A DNA stretch of 64,000 bases from Dryocosmus kuriphilus (taxonomy: Eukaryota; Arthropoda; Insecta; Hymenoptera; Cynipidae): assembly GCA_038277395.1 (NCBI GenBank), contig CM076196.1, forward strand, positions 128,895,410 to 128,959,409, given 5' to 3'. The translations under genes were made by a program, and so were the position numbers. Below the pieces are notes generated by a model. That model was not told the origin of the DNA and did no database searches. It saw nothing but the letters and a program-made list of their open reading frames with translations. Position 1 is the first letter of the stretch, and every line of letters begins with the position of its first letter. Shown here one piece after another: positions 1-11,470 of the stretch.

Positions 1-1142
1 TGGTTCATTTGGAAATCAAACGCGAATAGAGGCTCAGTCTATTGCTAAAAATATCGTGGATTTCAAGTTTATTGCTTCTCTTGTTGTATGCTACAATATT
101 TTATTCGAAATTAATTTGACTATCAAACTTCTTCAATCAAAGGAATTTGACTGAACCTTCCTCCAAAGCTGTAGAAGTGATTTGGGATTCGAAAAAATGC
201 TGGTAGAAAAAAGAGAAATTTCAGAAGAAGACAACATTCTCGCATCATTCGCATTAGAATCGAAGCTAGTCCGCTTAAAAAAAAAGAAAAGGCAGTTTAG
301 CTTTGAAGCGGAAAATGAGCCTATACATGATGAGAAAAACGAATTCAAAATTAATTTTTTTTTGACGTGCTCGATACTGCAATAAATTCAATCCATGATA
401 GGGTTACTCAACTGAAAAATATTAACCATGTTTTTGGATGTTTCTATAACGTTGATGAGATGCAGAATAGAACTTCCAAAGCTGTTCTGAAGCACTATGT
501 AAGGTTGGAAGAATCTCTTAGTCATGCAGACTCTAAGGATGTTGATGCAAGTGAGTTATGCAGCGAATTACAAGCTATTGCAGGAAGAGTATCAAATAAC
601 ACTACGCCACAAGAAGTTTTAAATTACATTTGCAAAAATGGGCTAGTAGCTAGCGTACCTAATTTAGTAACTGCCATAAGGGTGTTGCTTACTCTTCCTG
701 TGTCTGTGGCCAGTGGTGAGCGCAGTTTTTCTAAATCAAAACTAATTAAAACGTACCTGCGCTCCACAATGACTCAACAAAGACTTATGGGGTTGTCAAC
801 TTTATCATATCTCTATAGAACAAGAAATAGCTAAAACAATTGTTTTAAAGGAGATCGTTTCCACTTTAGCTAAAGTCAGGACAAGAAAAATTAATCTTAC
901 ATAACTTTATGCTCTATTTGGTGTTCTTTTTAAGAGTTTTCATATTTCACTCTTTTATACAGCAAAAGAAGGTGTATATACTCTCCTTTATGTAAGTAAA
1001 TAATATCTGTGCTCTAATTATTTGATTAAAAATTACACACTTAACCTGTTTACATTAGTGTTTTATTTTGTCGTGAATTTTCTTAAAAGGGCGCCGTTCC
1101 AGCCTTTCGCCTAGGGCGCCAAGATTGCTGGGGCCGGCGCTG
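1..1142 (+). mobile_element. hAT DNA transposon, 3' part (enters from left of window)
   Basis: The 3' end of a hAT element in plus orientation. It contains the transposase remnant at 2-834, an AT-rich 3' untranslated stretch, and a GC-rich end at about 1088-1142 whose last bases CCGGCGCTG resemble the hAT terminal form CCGGCCCTG (seen intact at 32431-32439). The 5' end lies outside the window, so the target duplication cannot be checked. The exact right boundary is inferred from that terminal motif only. Confidence 0.6.
2..834 (+). pseudogene. hAT transposase (ZMYM1-like) C-terminal part, broken
   Basis: C-terminal half of a hAT-superfamily transposase. Frame 2 reads from the window edge with the RIEAQSIAKNIVDFK-type motif usual in ZMYM1-like hAT proteins. 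It meets an in-frame TGA at 152, stays readable to about 385, and continues after a frameshift in frame 1 (367-834). The last ~50 residues match the hAT dimerisation domain: a proline-containing LTLPVSVASGERSFSKSKLIK segment leads into a YLRSTMTQQRLMGLSTL helix. The family excises and reinserts DNA by a DDE mechanism; the catalytic core would lie to the left. One nonsense and one frameshift make it a pseudogene. Family identification is firm; subfamily is inferred. Confidence 0.8.
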
Positions 1143-1177
1143 GGTCAATTGGAATGACGTCAAACTGAGATTACGAT

Positions 1178-2540
1178 CCAATGAATACCTACAAGTTATG
1201 TAGCCGTATCCAGCAAAAATTAGCAAAAATAGACATCTTTCACACATCCGATGCATAAATTTGATTTTTGAGGGTAGATTGCTAAAAAGTGGAATACAGA
1301 TTGGTGAACCCTGTTGAAAAAAAATTTCAGGCAAAAATGGCAACAAATTAAGTCATTTTTAAGGCCATGTGGCACACTCGTTACGTCATACGATTGCTAC
1401 CTTACCGTTAATTTTTTTGGGACCAACGTACGTCCACACGAAGTGAGATATCGGTTTTCCATTTGTAAAATTAAATAAAAAGCACTTAGGAATGTTTAGC
1501 TGTTCCTAAATTTTTAAAAGTAAAAAATCTTTTTTTTTTTGAAAAAACTTTTGTTTCCTTTTTTTGTAATTATAAAGATTTAAGACCAGATAAACGTACC
1601 TTGGTGCTTTTAGTTTAATACTAATATACTAATAGCATATTCCACTGATGACACTTTTTCCACACTTACTGTAGCTTTTTCACCAATCGCGAATCTCCTT
1701 TCTGGCATTCTAACCTCAAACAATTTCCTAAACTGGATTTGCAAAGGACCAATGAACCTGGATTGCGCTACACGAGCTGATGGAGATGGTGTAGCAGAAG
1801 CCAGAAAAACAGATGCCTTTCACAAATCTGGTCCAGAAATTTGTTTTTTTGAGGTTAGGTTGCCGAAAGAAAGAAACGGAATTGGTGGAAAAATTACACT
1901 GAGCATAAAAAAAGTGCAACAAGTGGAATATACTATAAACAAGTAAAGTCCTATGCATGCTATGTAGTATTCGCTAAACTCTAGAGTATTCGCTTGTTAT
2001 CTACTGTGATTTAGAAGTTTTATAGCCAAACGATTTTATGTCAGAAAATCAAATTGTATACCTCAAACTCAAAGTAGATGTCGACACTCTTTTATTTTTC
2101 TATCAACAGTGGAATTTTGATACTTCCAAATGCTCTAAACGATCGAATCTTTCCTTCAATTGAATATGGTAGACAGAGATGTTTGTTCGTGTTGAAATGA
2201 TCGACTGCAACTTTCTGTTTGTATTATATGGGTTCTAGAAAGAGAGTTCCAATCGCTTGAGTCGATAAGGAGGGACCTGCAGTGGGACTCTGAGGCCGTT
2301 TCGAAGATGAAAATCGGATAAACCTCTCTTTCTATCTCCATACGTTAGAAAAAGAGATCTGTTCGAATTTCGAAACTGCCTCAGAGTCTCCCGAGTTCCC
2401 CGAGTCCAATGAATACCTATCATATAACCACTTTGAGCGCATGCAGCGGAATCAATGTTCATTGGTCCTTCGAAAATCCACTGTAGGAATTTGTTTAGTG
2501 TTGGATTGCCAAAAAGTGGATTCCGAATTGGTCCAGAAGC
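1178..2540. repeat. Diverged ~70-bp motif in four copies, both orientations
   Basis: A motif of roughly 70 bases recurs at about 1230-1310 (+), 1671-1750 (-), 1815-1895 (+) and 2463-2535 (+). Shared landmarks are CCAATGAA, an AAATTTG-T-rich stretch, TAGATTGCC and GAATTGGT. The minus copy at 1671-1750 and the plus copy at 2463-2535 pair as an imperfect inverted repeat around GGACCAATGAAC. No coding potential is convincing. It probably derives from an old foldback or MITE family, which is inference. Confidence 0.45.
2286..2393. repeat. Imperfect inverted repeat (hairpin)
   Basis: The segment from GACTCTGAGG at ~2286 pairs with its reverse complement ending near 2393 (CCTCAGAGTC), giving an imperfect stem of about 45 bp with a short loop near 2335-2345. 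It sits inside the diverged repeat region and has no gene nearby. Confidence 0.6.
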
Positions 2541-3479
2541 TACGCTACGGGCCGCTTAATACCTCTACTTGCCGGCAGTGGTAGGCGTCAGGTAGCTTGC
2601 CTGTCGAAAGCCCAAAGGAGAGAAAGAAACAGACTATTCTAGTCCTATGACGGTCCGATAACGGCCATATCTCATCTCTATGCGAGTTTATCAGTTTATG
2701 GACGTTCAAACTTCAAGCTCACGATTCAAATTCGTTTCTTAGTACTTCTCTTAGTCTTTGATTCGCAGAATGCAGAACATTCGTTTTCGATCAGCTTTCT
2801 GCACCGGATTTCCATAAGGCGTCTATTTTTTGCTTTCCTAAGCAATATTATTTTATAATTTAAGCTTATTTTGTAGGAAGTCAATCAAATTTATTCAATA
2901 AGTATTTTTCTAAATAATTTATTTTAGAATTTAAGCTGATTATTTATAGTCTCGAATTTATTTACTGACTAGAAAATATTTCAGAAAACTTAAGGCAGCA
3001 GAACAAAAAGGTGCGTTTTGGCAGTTCGGTTCCTTCAACAAGCGATATGATAGAATTTTCTCTTTCTTTACGTTGAACAACCTTCGAGATTGAAATGCAA
3101 ATTACTCGTTCGTAACAAACTGATGGTGGCAGCGGTGGGATTTTTCTCTCGAAAAGGTCAAATTCTTTTTTCTGAGCTCAACTTTGCTCAGCAAAAGCTA
3201 ACAATTATATATTTTTTATAATTATTTTTCTCGATAGGCAGTCTACAGTTGTCCAGGCACATCAAAATTGTGGTTGCTTGAAATTTCTCAGTGGAATTTT
3301 GTTATTGATACACAAGCTGTGAAATCGCTAGTCTTATTTGGAATTGAAGATTTTTCGAAAAAATTGTTGTTAGGAAAAATGTGTAATTTTTGTTTAACTT
3401 CTCGTTTGAATTGCAAAGAGACTAGACGCGCTCACCGGGAGTCGAAACCTCTTCTAAGGTTCATGTGACAATGCGTAAA
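2541..3479. other. AT-rich spacer, no gene seen
   Basis: No reading frame here has recognisable similarity, and I see no structured repeat. The longest open frame (3268-3468, 66 codons) has no family feature and starts inside non-coding-looking sequence. It lies just outside the left end of the large inverted repeat. Confidence 0.5.
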
Positions 3480-3486
3480 GGCCCAT

Positions 3487-3870
3487 AAGTTTCTATAATG
3501 TTCTCGATGATATCATTAACTACGCAATTGCGAGACAAGAAATTGATGCAAAACCACTTCCCCTTCCACCTCAACCCCTTCTAACCCTCTATCAGCTTCT
3601 AGAAATTTGCGCGATGATCTCAGTAAACTACGTATCAAAACGTTGAATTGGGGACGTGTCTGAACCTGTAGAAAATTCTAGAACTTTAGGAAGAAGAGGG
3701 AAATCTCTCTCTCTCCTTCTTTCTCTCTCCTCTCTCTCCATTAGCTTCTAGAAAATATGCGAGATGATCTCATTAAACAACGCATAACATTTATGTTTGG
3801 AATCGTTTAATTGCAGACGAGTCCAGACGTGTGTTCTAGAACTTTAAGATAAAGAGGGAGATACATTAAT
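3487..3870 (+). repeat. Three tandem ~120-150-bp subrepeats at the outer end of the left arm
   Basis: Three diverged units each start with AGTTTCTA/AGCTTCTAGAA, followed by GCGATGAT-TCATTAA-TACG. A CT-rich microsatellite (about 3703-3742) lies between the second and third. The right arm has the same units in reverse plus one more near 27800-27860, so copy number differs between arms. Confidence 0.6.
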
Positions 3871-4169
3871 AGACAAAGATAGTACCTGCATTAATAATTG
3901 TGCATATGTGCAGATACATTGTCAAAATATTTCCATGTGATTTTAGAAATATTAATCTAAGCGCTGAACATCTAAAAGAGAATGTATTTTGTTTAATGTT
4001 TCATTTTTCTGATTCTTTTCCGGTATAGCTTTAAGTGAGTGCGCTTGCCTCTCGATGCATATCATATCTTATATATATGTATGTATATATATATATATAC
4101 AGTGTCTAAAACGTCCCGGGACGGTTGGATATTTCCTCAGGTAAATTATTTATCAAAAAAGTGAAGGTC

Positions 4170-5700
4170 ATTCCTGAAGTAAATTTCAACGAGGAATTCA
4201 ATGGTGACCTTCATTTTGACCTTGAAGTTGACCTTCGTGGCTTTTTGAAGGTCAACTTTGTTTTTTTAAACGGAACCCCCTTTTTTTACATCCGCAATCG
4301 ATAGAGCGGAAAATTCTACGTTCAGGTACGTACCCAAGTCATAGGTCAATTGTAACGTTCAAGGTCAGTTAGAGGTTATTTGAAATTAAGGAAGTTTCCC
4401 AAGAGATCAGTGCAATTCCTGAAGTAAATTTCAACGAGGAATTCAATGGTGACCTTCAGTTTGACCTTGAAGTTGACTTTTATGGCTTTTTGAAGGTCAA
4501 CTTTGTTTTTTAAATGGAAACCCCCTTTTTTTACATCTGCAATCGATAGAGCGAAAAATTCTACGTTCAGGTACGTACCCAGGTCATAGGTCTATTGTAA
4601 GGTTCAAGGTCAGTTAGAGGTTATTTGAAACTAACAAAGTTTTCCAAGAGGTCAGTGCAATTTCTGAAGTAAATTTCAACAAGGAATTCAATGGTGACCT
4701 TCATATTGACCTTGAAGTTGACCTTCATGGCTTTTTGAAGGGAGGCTTTGTTTTTTTTAATGGACACCCCCTTTTTTACATCTGCAATCGATAGAGCGGA
4801 AAATTCTACGTTCAGGTACGTACCCAAGTCATAGGTCAATTGTAAGGTTCAAGGTCAGCTAGAGGTTATTTGAAATTAACAAAGTTTTCCAAAAGGTCAG
4901 TGCAATTCCTGAAGTAAATTTCAACGAGGAATTCAATGGTGACCTTCAGTTTGACCTTGAAGTTGACCTTCATGGCTTTTTGAAGGTCAACTTTGTTTTT
5001 TTAAATGGAAACCCCCTTTTTTTACATCTGCAATCGATAGAGCGGAAAATTCTACGTTCAGGTACGTACCCAAGTCATAGGTCAATTCTAACTTTCAAGG
5101 TCAGTTAGAGGTTATTTGAAATTAACAAAGTTTTCCAAGAGGTCAGTGCAATTCCTGAAGTAAATTTCAACGAGAAATTCATTGGTGAGCTCTGTATTGA
5201 CCTTGAAGTTGACCTTCGTGGCTTTTTGAAGGTCAACTTTGTTTTTTTAAATGGACCCCCCTTTTTTAACATCTGCAATCGATAGAGCGGAAAATTCTAC
5301 GTTCAGGTACGTACCCAAGTCATAGGTCAATTCTAACGTTCAAGGTCAGTTAGAGGTTATTTGAAATTAACAAAGTTTTCCAAGAGGTCAGTGCAATTCC
5401 TGAAGTAAATTTCAACGAGGAATTCAATGGTGACCTTCATTTTGACCTTGAAGTTGACCTTCATGGCTTTTTGAAGGTCAACCTTGTTTTTCAAATGGAA
5501 ACCCCCTTTTTTTACATCTGCAATCGATAGAGCGGAAAATTCTACGTTCAGAGACGTACCCAAGTCATAGGTCAATTGTAACGTTCAAGGTCAGTTAGAG
5601 GTTATTTGAAATTAACAAAGTTTTCCAAGAGGTCAGTGCAATTCCTGAAGTAAATTTCGACGAGAGATTCATTGGTGAGCTCTGTATTGATCTTGGTGAT
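4170..5700 (+). repeat. Tandem array, 245-bp units, inside mariner left terminal repeat
   Basis: Units begin with ATTCCTGAAGTAAATTTC at 4170, 4415, 4660, 4905, 5151, 5396 and 5641 (last one partial), so the period is 245-246 bp. Each unit has several TGACCTTGAA/TGAAGGTCA boxes, a T-run, GCAATCGATAGAGCGG and ACGTTCAGGTACGTACCCA. Units are close to identical, implying recent homogenisation. Open frames inside are repeat artefacts. Confidence 0.95.
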
Positions 5701-5889
5701 GCTCTTCAAGGTTTTTTCAAGGTTTTTTCCAAGCAGTTTACGTTTACGTTTAGCATTACCCATAGGAACAATGACGTGGGCGTAGTAAATTCTGTTCCCT
5801 TTGGGGTGCTTAATTAGCGTGAGTTACCTTGCCTCTCACGCTTCAGTGAAGATGTTCGAACTGAAAACCTTGCGCTTCTTGACAAAAAG

Positions 5890-6932
5890 CTATGCGATTG
5901 TAAAAAAATGAGTTACAGCATTACGAATCATATCCCTATCAATGAAAGTAGCCTGTTGCAGAATCCGATTCTGCAATTCGTCTAAGCTTTGGGGTTGCGT
6001 TGAGTATACTTTGCTCTTTAAATAACCCCAAAGAAAATATTCGAGAGGCGTCAGATCAGGAGATCTAGCAGGCCACTCGATTTCACCCCTTCTTCCAATC
6101 CACCTTTAAGGGAACTGAGTATCCAAATATGCTCGAACCTCCCTACCGTAATGAGCCGCTGCTCCGTGCTGCTGGAACCAAATATTTTGAAAATTATCGC
6201 CTGTAATCTCCCTTATTCTTGGTACAGCTTGGTTTCTGAGAAGCTCTTCATATGCATGGGCATTGAGTTTACCATCGATGCAGAAAGGGCTTATCAATGT
6301 ATCATTCAAGATACCGGCCCAAACATTAATCTTTTGTGGATATTGTGTGTGACTCTCCAACATCCAATCAGGATTTGTGTCAGACCAATATCTACAATTT
6401 TGCCTGTTCACTTCACCTTTTAAAGTGAAAGTAGCTTCATCTGAAAATACTGTATTGTACAAGAAAAGAGGATCTCTATCAATTCTGTCATCATAATTTC
6501 GCAAAATTCAACCCGACAATCAGGATCGTCTTCATTGAGCTCTTGTACCAGATGAACTTTGTAAGGATGGAAATTAATGCTTTTTAAAATATTTCGCACT
6601 GTCTCAGGAGCAACGTCACGCTCATCACTAGCTCGACGTAAACTAAGGCGTGGGTTTTCAACAAATGCTTGGGCTATGCCCATCTGCATCTCCTCAGATC
6701 CTGCAGATTTTGGCCGACCAGTTCTCTGAAGGTCCTTGATAGATCCATGATTCATAAAGCGCCTTACAGTTCTTTCAATTGTTGATTTTAAGACAGGATT
6801 TAACCCTTCTCCATTACGAAAAGTGCGATTAAAAAGCAAACGAACTTGATCATAAGATCGAACTCGATCTCCGCAACCACGTATCATTAATATAGATACC
6901 CTCTCTCGTTCCGAAAGTTTAGCTTGCGCCAT
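5890..6932 (-). pseudogene. mariner-type transposase, inactivated
   Basis: A DDE/D transposase of the IS630-Tc1-mariner group, ~347 codons from the ATG at 6932 to a TAG at 5890, the normal family length. N-terminal ~140 residues form the HTH DNA-binding half (RTGRPKSAGSEE linker, then LSLRRASDERDVAPETVRNIL). The catalytic half has FSDEATFTLKGEVNR (first Asp), NIWFQQHGAAAHYGR where family members usually have QDGAPAH (second Asp replaced by His, CAC for GAC), and EWPARSPDLTPLEYFLWG (third acidic residue). A frameshift lies near 6490-6504 and an in-frame TAA at 6106-6108 precedes RWIGRRGEIEW. It would cut and paste DNA at TA sites if intact; here it is dead three times over. Confidence 0.92.
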
Positions 6933-7159
6933 AATAATCTTTTAGCGAAAGATAGTAAGTATGTACTCGTAATACGTAAATTTAGTTTCGATTCGTAATA
7001 TTCGTATGGAAAAACGGTATAGGACTTATGGTATCGCCTTAGGTATTGACTTAGGTATCGAAAAACGGTATAGGACTGTATAACTCTTTGGGGAGGAACA
7101 GAACTCTCACTGGAACACCTGGAACTTTTAATGAAAAATTTCCTTATGATTTTACAATA

Positions 7160-7546
7160 TTCAAAACGCTGTAACCAAGATCAATACAGAGCTCACCAAT
7201 GAATTTCTCGTTGAAATTTATTTCAGGAATTGCACTGACCTCTTGGAAAACTTTGTTAATTTCAAATAACCTCTAACTGACCTTGAACGTTACAATTGAC
7301 CTATGACTTGGGTACGTACCTGAACGTAGAATTTTCCGCTCTATCGATTGCAGATGTAAAAAAAGGGGTTATCCATTTAGAAAAACAAAGCCAACCTTCA
7401 AAAAGCCATGAAGGTCAAATTCAAGGTCAAAATGAAGGTCACCATTGAATTCCTCATTGAAATTTACTTTAGGAATGACCTTCACTTTTTTGAGAAATAT
7501 TTTACCTGAGGAAATATCCAACCGTCCCGGGACTTTTTAGACACCC
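7160..7546 (-). repeat. mariner right terminal inverted repeat
   Basis: Reverse complement of one 245-bp unit plus the ~70-bp element tip. Its inner end (GAGCTCTGTATTGATCTTGG read on the minus strand) matches the innermost partial unit of the left array at ~5678-5697, so both arms share the same inner boundary and differ only in unit number. Confidence 0.85.
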
Positions 7547-10071
7547 ATATATATGAAATACGATACTTGACATTGTGCGAGGCTGGATATAAGGCAGAAT
7601 TCTTTTCATGGCAACTTTAATATAAACCAAGCGTACATTGTCCGATTTGATGCATTCAGTTTTTTTCTAGAAGACTTTTTAAACAGTAGAATTAAATTCA
7701 AATAATGTTTTGATCAAAAATGTTGAGTACATAGAGATAAAAGTTCTCGAGGGTGCCATGTTACAGTAAACTGCACCATATTGTGCTATTTAGTAGAGAG
7801 AGGTATGAATCTCCAGAATGTTTCACATGTCCGTGCTAAAACCATGCAATGCCATCTGTTTTCTTCTTGAAAAACTAAAGTATGATATCAGGTAACGCCA
7901 TCTGTCCCCTTTTTGAAGCAATAAAATATGGTGTCTGTAAAACTATCTCCTTCTCTCCCTCTCCCAATCTCTCACTCTCTATCATAAGTTCTTCATTGTT
8001 TTTTACCTCGATGCACATCACATGTAATAAGACACTCAACATTTGCGAGGTTTAAGATAAGACATTATAAGACATTTTATTAAGAATAATGATTTTACTC
8101 TCTCTAAAACTACTGTGTAATATAGTTTATTAAAAAATATTTGTAGCCAATCAACTAGCATATGTGTACAAACCGTATCTAAATAAATGAATCCTTTCTA
8201 ATGGTCAGGCATTTCATGTTGCATGTCACAATAGTATAAAATTAGAGAATAATCATCTCAGAAATTATTAAATAATATGCGAACATCCTTAGTGACAAAG
8301 TTCTCGAGGGTGTCATATTACAGCAAAGAGTCTGATAAATGTGTTTCTTCAAAATGAGGTTTCTCGATCTGAATAATAACAATAATAATATAGTATCGAC
8401 ATTTCCGAAGTATGACATAAAAGACTACATGCATTTTATTAAGAGGCTTCACACTCTTTCTTTTTTAAATACCTCAATCTCTCTCTTAGAATTTGAAGAT
8501 TTACTTAAACACCTCAATCTCTCTCGTATAATTTGAAGATTTACCTATTATGCTTTCAAGATTTAGCATAAAATAAAAAAGATATCTCTCTGTACTTCTC
8601 TTAGGTTACAGTATGATATCTAAAAAATATTTTACTCATTTGTTGATAAAATCTAAGACTGATCAATGTAAGCCTTATGTTTTATGAAATTCTTTCAAAA
8701 ATATTACAACATATTCCTAAAATGTTTTATCATAATTTCAGAATGTTTAAATAATGTGTTTGTCAATGAAAAATCAAAGAGTGAATCGATAATCGTAAAC
8801 AATAAATCCTCCATTTATAGAAATTTTGCAACGTTAATAGCGTGATTCTCGGAAAAGGGCTCATGTCCATGCTAAAAAAATAATATGAAGAGCAATTGTA
8901 CAGTTCAGAATATACAAAAAAAATTTAAAGTCTAACCTACGTATTTGTGTGATTTTTAACATTTCTCATTACATTGCATGATTTTATACATTAGAATAAG
9001 TGTGCCATGCTTAACCTACTCTTTATATCACACACTTTTGAAGATAAACTACTGTAACATAATTTTAATAAATAATTGTTGAAACTCGTCTATCAGTAAA
9101 TATCAAAGGGAGAACCACTAAGGAATTAATAAAGAGATGATGTTAGATGAGTGACGCGTAGCTATGAAATGTTTAAATAATTTATTTACTTATAAATTTT
9201 AAGTCTAACCAACGTTAGACTTACGCTTTTGTCCAATTCTTTGAAAATATCAGAGAGAAATCCACTAAGGAATTAGTTAACGAAAAAGCAAAGAAATAAT
9301 TGGAGGTGAATCATGCATACGTACTTATGGAATATATAAACATTTAATTTGTTGATAAAATCAGACTGAACAACATAAGTCTTACGTTTTACGAAATTCT
9401 TTAAAAAATATTACAACATATTCCTACAATGCTATAACATAGTTTTAAATGTTTAAATAATGTGTTTGTCAATGAAAAATCGAAGAGTGAACCGATAAGG
9501 AATAGGCTACTCAAAATCTTCGATTTATGAAAAGAGGACAGCCTAATGCAAATATAAATGTATGGTAATGTACATAAGAATAATGTAATTTGGTGGCATG
9601 GAATCGAGTGTGAACTCTAATAAAATAAGCATGAAATTATAAACAGTCAAGCTGACTGCAATATACCATACAAAACTATACTATGCTATACTATGTATAT
9701 GGTGCAGTGGGTGAAAGAGTTATTAAATCTAAACATTTTAATCTGCACTTTGGTTTCCAGTATGATCATAATTTGGTGTCAGTTGAGCAAGCTTGATTAA
9801 AAGGACTCATACTTCCCATTTTAATTCGAAACTCTACATTTATTGTACTGAAAGAACTCAACCTATGCAGTATGCACCGATCAACGTCTTTGATGAAGTA
9901 GTTTCAATCAATGAATGAGAGACTTTATAATTGGAACTATTGTAGAAGATTTGTGTGTTGAAAAAAGTGCAGTGCGCAGTGTGAAAAAATGTTGCAATGT
10001 AAGACAAAATTATTAAGAAACTAAAGAAAAATGTTGTCAAAAATATTTTTTACTCAAAACTTGTTTACATT

Positions 10072-11470
10072 TACTGAGGAGGAGGTTGTAGTTAAATAAA
10101 ATACTTAAAATTTTGCACTCAACGATTACAAGCCTTAAACTATCAGTTAGAAACTCTAAAACTGAGATGAGTCTCTAACATTTTTATAATAACCAAAATA
10201 AGTGTGGTTGAAAGAAATGAAGAAGTAGATATACATTTTAAACTTATGTTTCATATACAAGTAGGTACTTATTATGTTTAAAAATAACATCGAATTTAAC
10301 TTATTAAAAGAACTATATAGTATAGTGTAATAGAAAAACCTATTGCATACTTAGTGCCGCGTTGGGTCTATTTGATCAGTTTTTATGAATTAACGAGATA
10401 AAAGATATATATACTACATATGTTATTCTACTATTGGAAATAATAATGCCAGCCTCCTTTATTTCATTAATGACTGAAGTTATTTCAATGCATTATTTCT
10501 GTTTCTATCTGCTTGACATTGTTAAAGTAACCGCAATCGATCTACCAAATAAGTCAGCTACATAAACTTTATAATCCCCTGTAAGAAACATTGAAATAAT
10601 CTTTAAAACAACAGAGTAGTATGCTAAAAATCCAATTTACTTAGTTAAAACACTGCAATAATAACATGCTTAGTGAAGTATTGTTGATATTAAAGTCTGC
10701 TGCTATCAATGAAAAAAATATTTTTCTTGGTCTCTGGTTAAAATAAATCTAATTCAAGAATAAGAAAGCAAACCAGATTAATAACGAATAGAGTGGGCCA
10801 CCATCAACCACGCTACTTTTCTTGTGTAGTTATGACCGATGTGAACCTTGTCTTCTAAATGGTTGATTTCTTACAAATGTGTATAAGGAATTTTTTCAAT
10901 TATATTACACTAAACTTATCTTCAATTAACTATTAAAATGTATGAGGAAGAGAAGGAGGAGCAGGAGGAGGATGAGGAGGTTTCTGGAAGTGTGTGGAGG
11001 ATCATTATATAGTTGAAACAAGTAGGTATTGAAAATGTTGCATTCAATTATTACACACCATAAATCATATGTTAGAAGCATCAAAAGATGTAATGAACCT
11101 CTCCTGCATTTAGAAACTAATATTAATTCAGTTAAGCGGTGTGAAGAAGAAATACACATAATTATATGTTAAAAATTAGATTTATTTAGCTTATTGCATT
11201 ACAGTAAATTCTTAAGTTATAATTACAGGAAGTGTTGAATCCACTAATTCAAATGCTAATTCAACTATTAAAAATATTGAACCAGCAGTTGCCAAAGTTT
11301 TTACATAAATTAATAAAAATATTATTAGGCAATAATACCAGCCTCTCTTAATTCATTAATGATTGCAATTAATTCAAGCGACTTATTTCTGCTTCCAGTT
11401 GATTGGGATTGTAAAAGTGAGCGCATTCGATCTACCAAATCATTCGGATCTTCTCGGTAACCTGAAAATT
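10072..11470. repeat. Degenerate tandem duplication in the core (period ~0.9 kb)
   Basis: Segment 10072-10170 resembles 10970-11110 (GCACTCAACGATTACA vs GCATTCAATTATTACA), and 10444-10590 resembles 11330-11470 (TTAATTCATTAATGAT and GATCTACCAAAT shared). The same order at a spacing of 880-930 bases indicates one tandem duplication, with the 10.0-10.6 kb copy more decayed. A 45-codon plus-strand frame at 11035-11172 lies in one copy and is only partly readable in the other; I do not claim it as a gene. Confidence 0.55.
10444..10590 (-). pseudogene. Decayed second copy of the core ORF C-terminus
   Basis: Reading the minus strand gives a tail ending SVINEIKEAGII, matching IAIINELREAGIIA at the end of the better-preserved ORF (11325-12006), but with two in-frame stops within ~30 codons. 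It is the remnant left by the tandem duplication in the core of the giant inverted repeat. Function unknown. Confidence 0.55.

Larger units (their letters stand above)
4100..7546 (-). mobile_element. mariner/Tc1-like element with repeat-expanded left terminal repeat
   Basis: Both ends carry a matching inverted tip: GTGTCTAAAA, then GTCCCGGGACGGTTGG, then ATATTTCCTCAGGTAAA. TA dinucleotides at both edges and the uninterrupted opposite arm (27180-27190) indicate insertion at a TA site, as expected of this superfamily. The left inverted repeat holds the tip plus six ~245-bp units; the right holds the tip plus about one unit. The transposase remnant lies between on the minus strand. Unit expansion explains the large element size. 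Confidence 0.85.
3480..9530 (+). repeat. Left arm of giant inverted-repeat (foldback) element
   Basis: Reverse-complementary to the right arm over its length. 3480-4099 pairs with ~27780-27185, 7547-7845 with ~27185-26880, and 7845-9530 with ~14868-13185. Shared landmarks include CTCGATGCATATCA, CATGTCCGTGCTAAAAC and CCTCGATGCACATCA. The arm is interrupted by a mariner-like element (4100-7546) that the right arm lacks, so that insertion is younger than the arm pair. Mismatches and small indels are frequent, so the arms are old or evolve fast. A ~720-bp unit at 8690-9400 begins to repeat at 9400 and fades at ~9530. Confidence 0.85.

Noticed and set aside
4170..5700. CRISPR-like regular repeats
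   Set aside because: The 245-bp units are adjacent with no unique spacers; this is a tandem array in a transposon end in eukaryotic DNA.
8339..8536. 65-codon frame matched by an almost identical frame at 14175-14372 (minus)
   Set aside because: The match comes from the two arms of the giant inverted repeat. Low complexity, no domain; not evidence of a gene.
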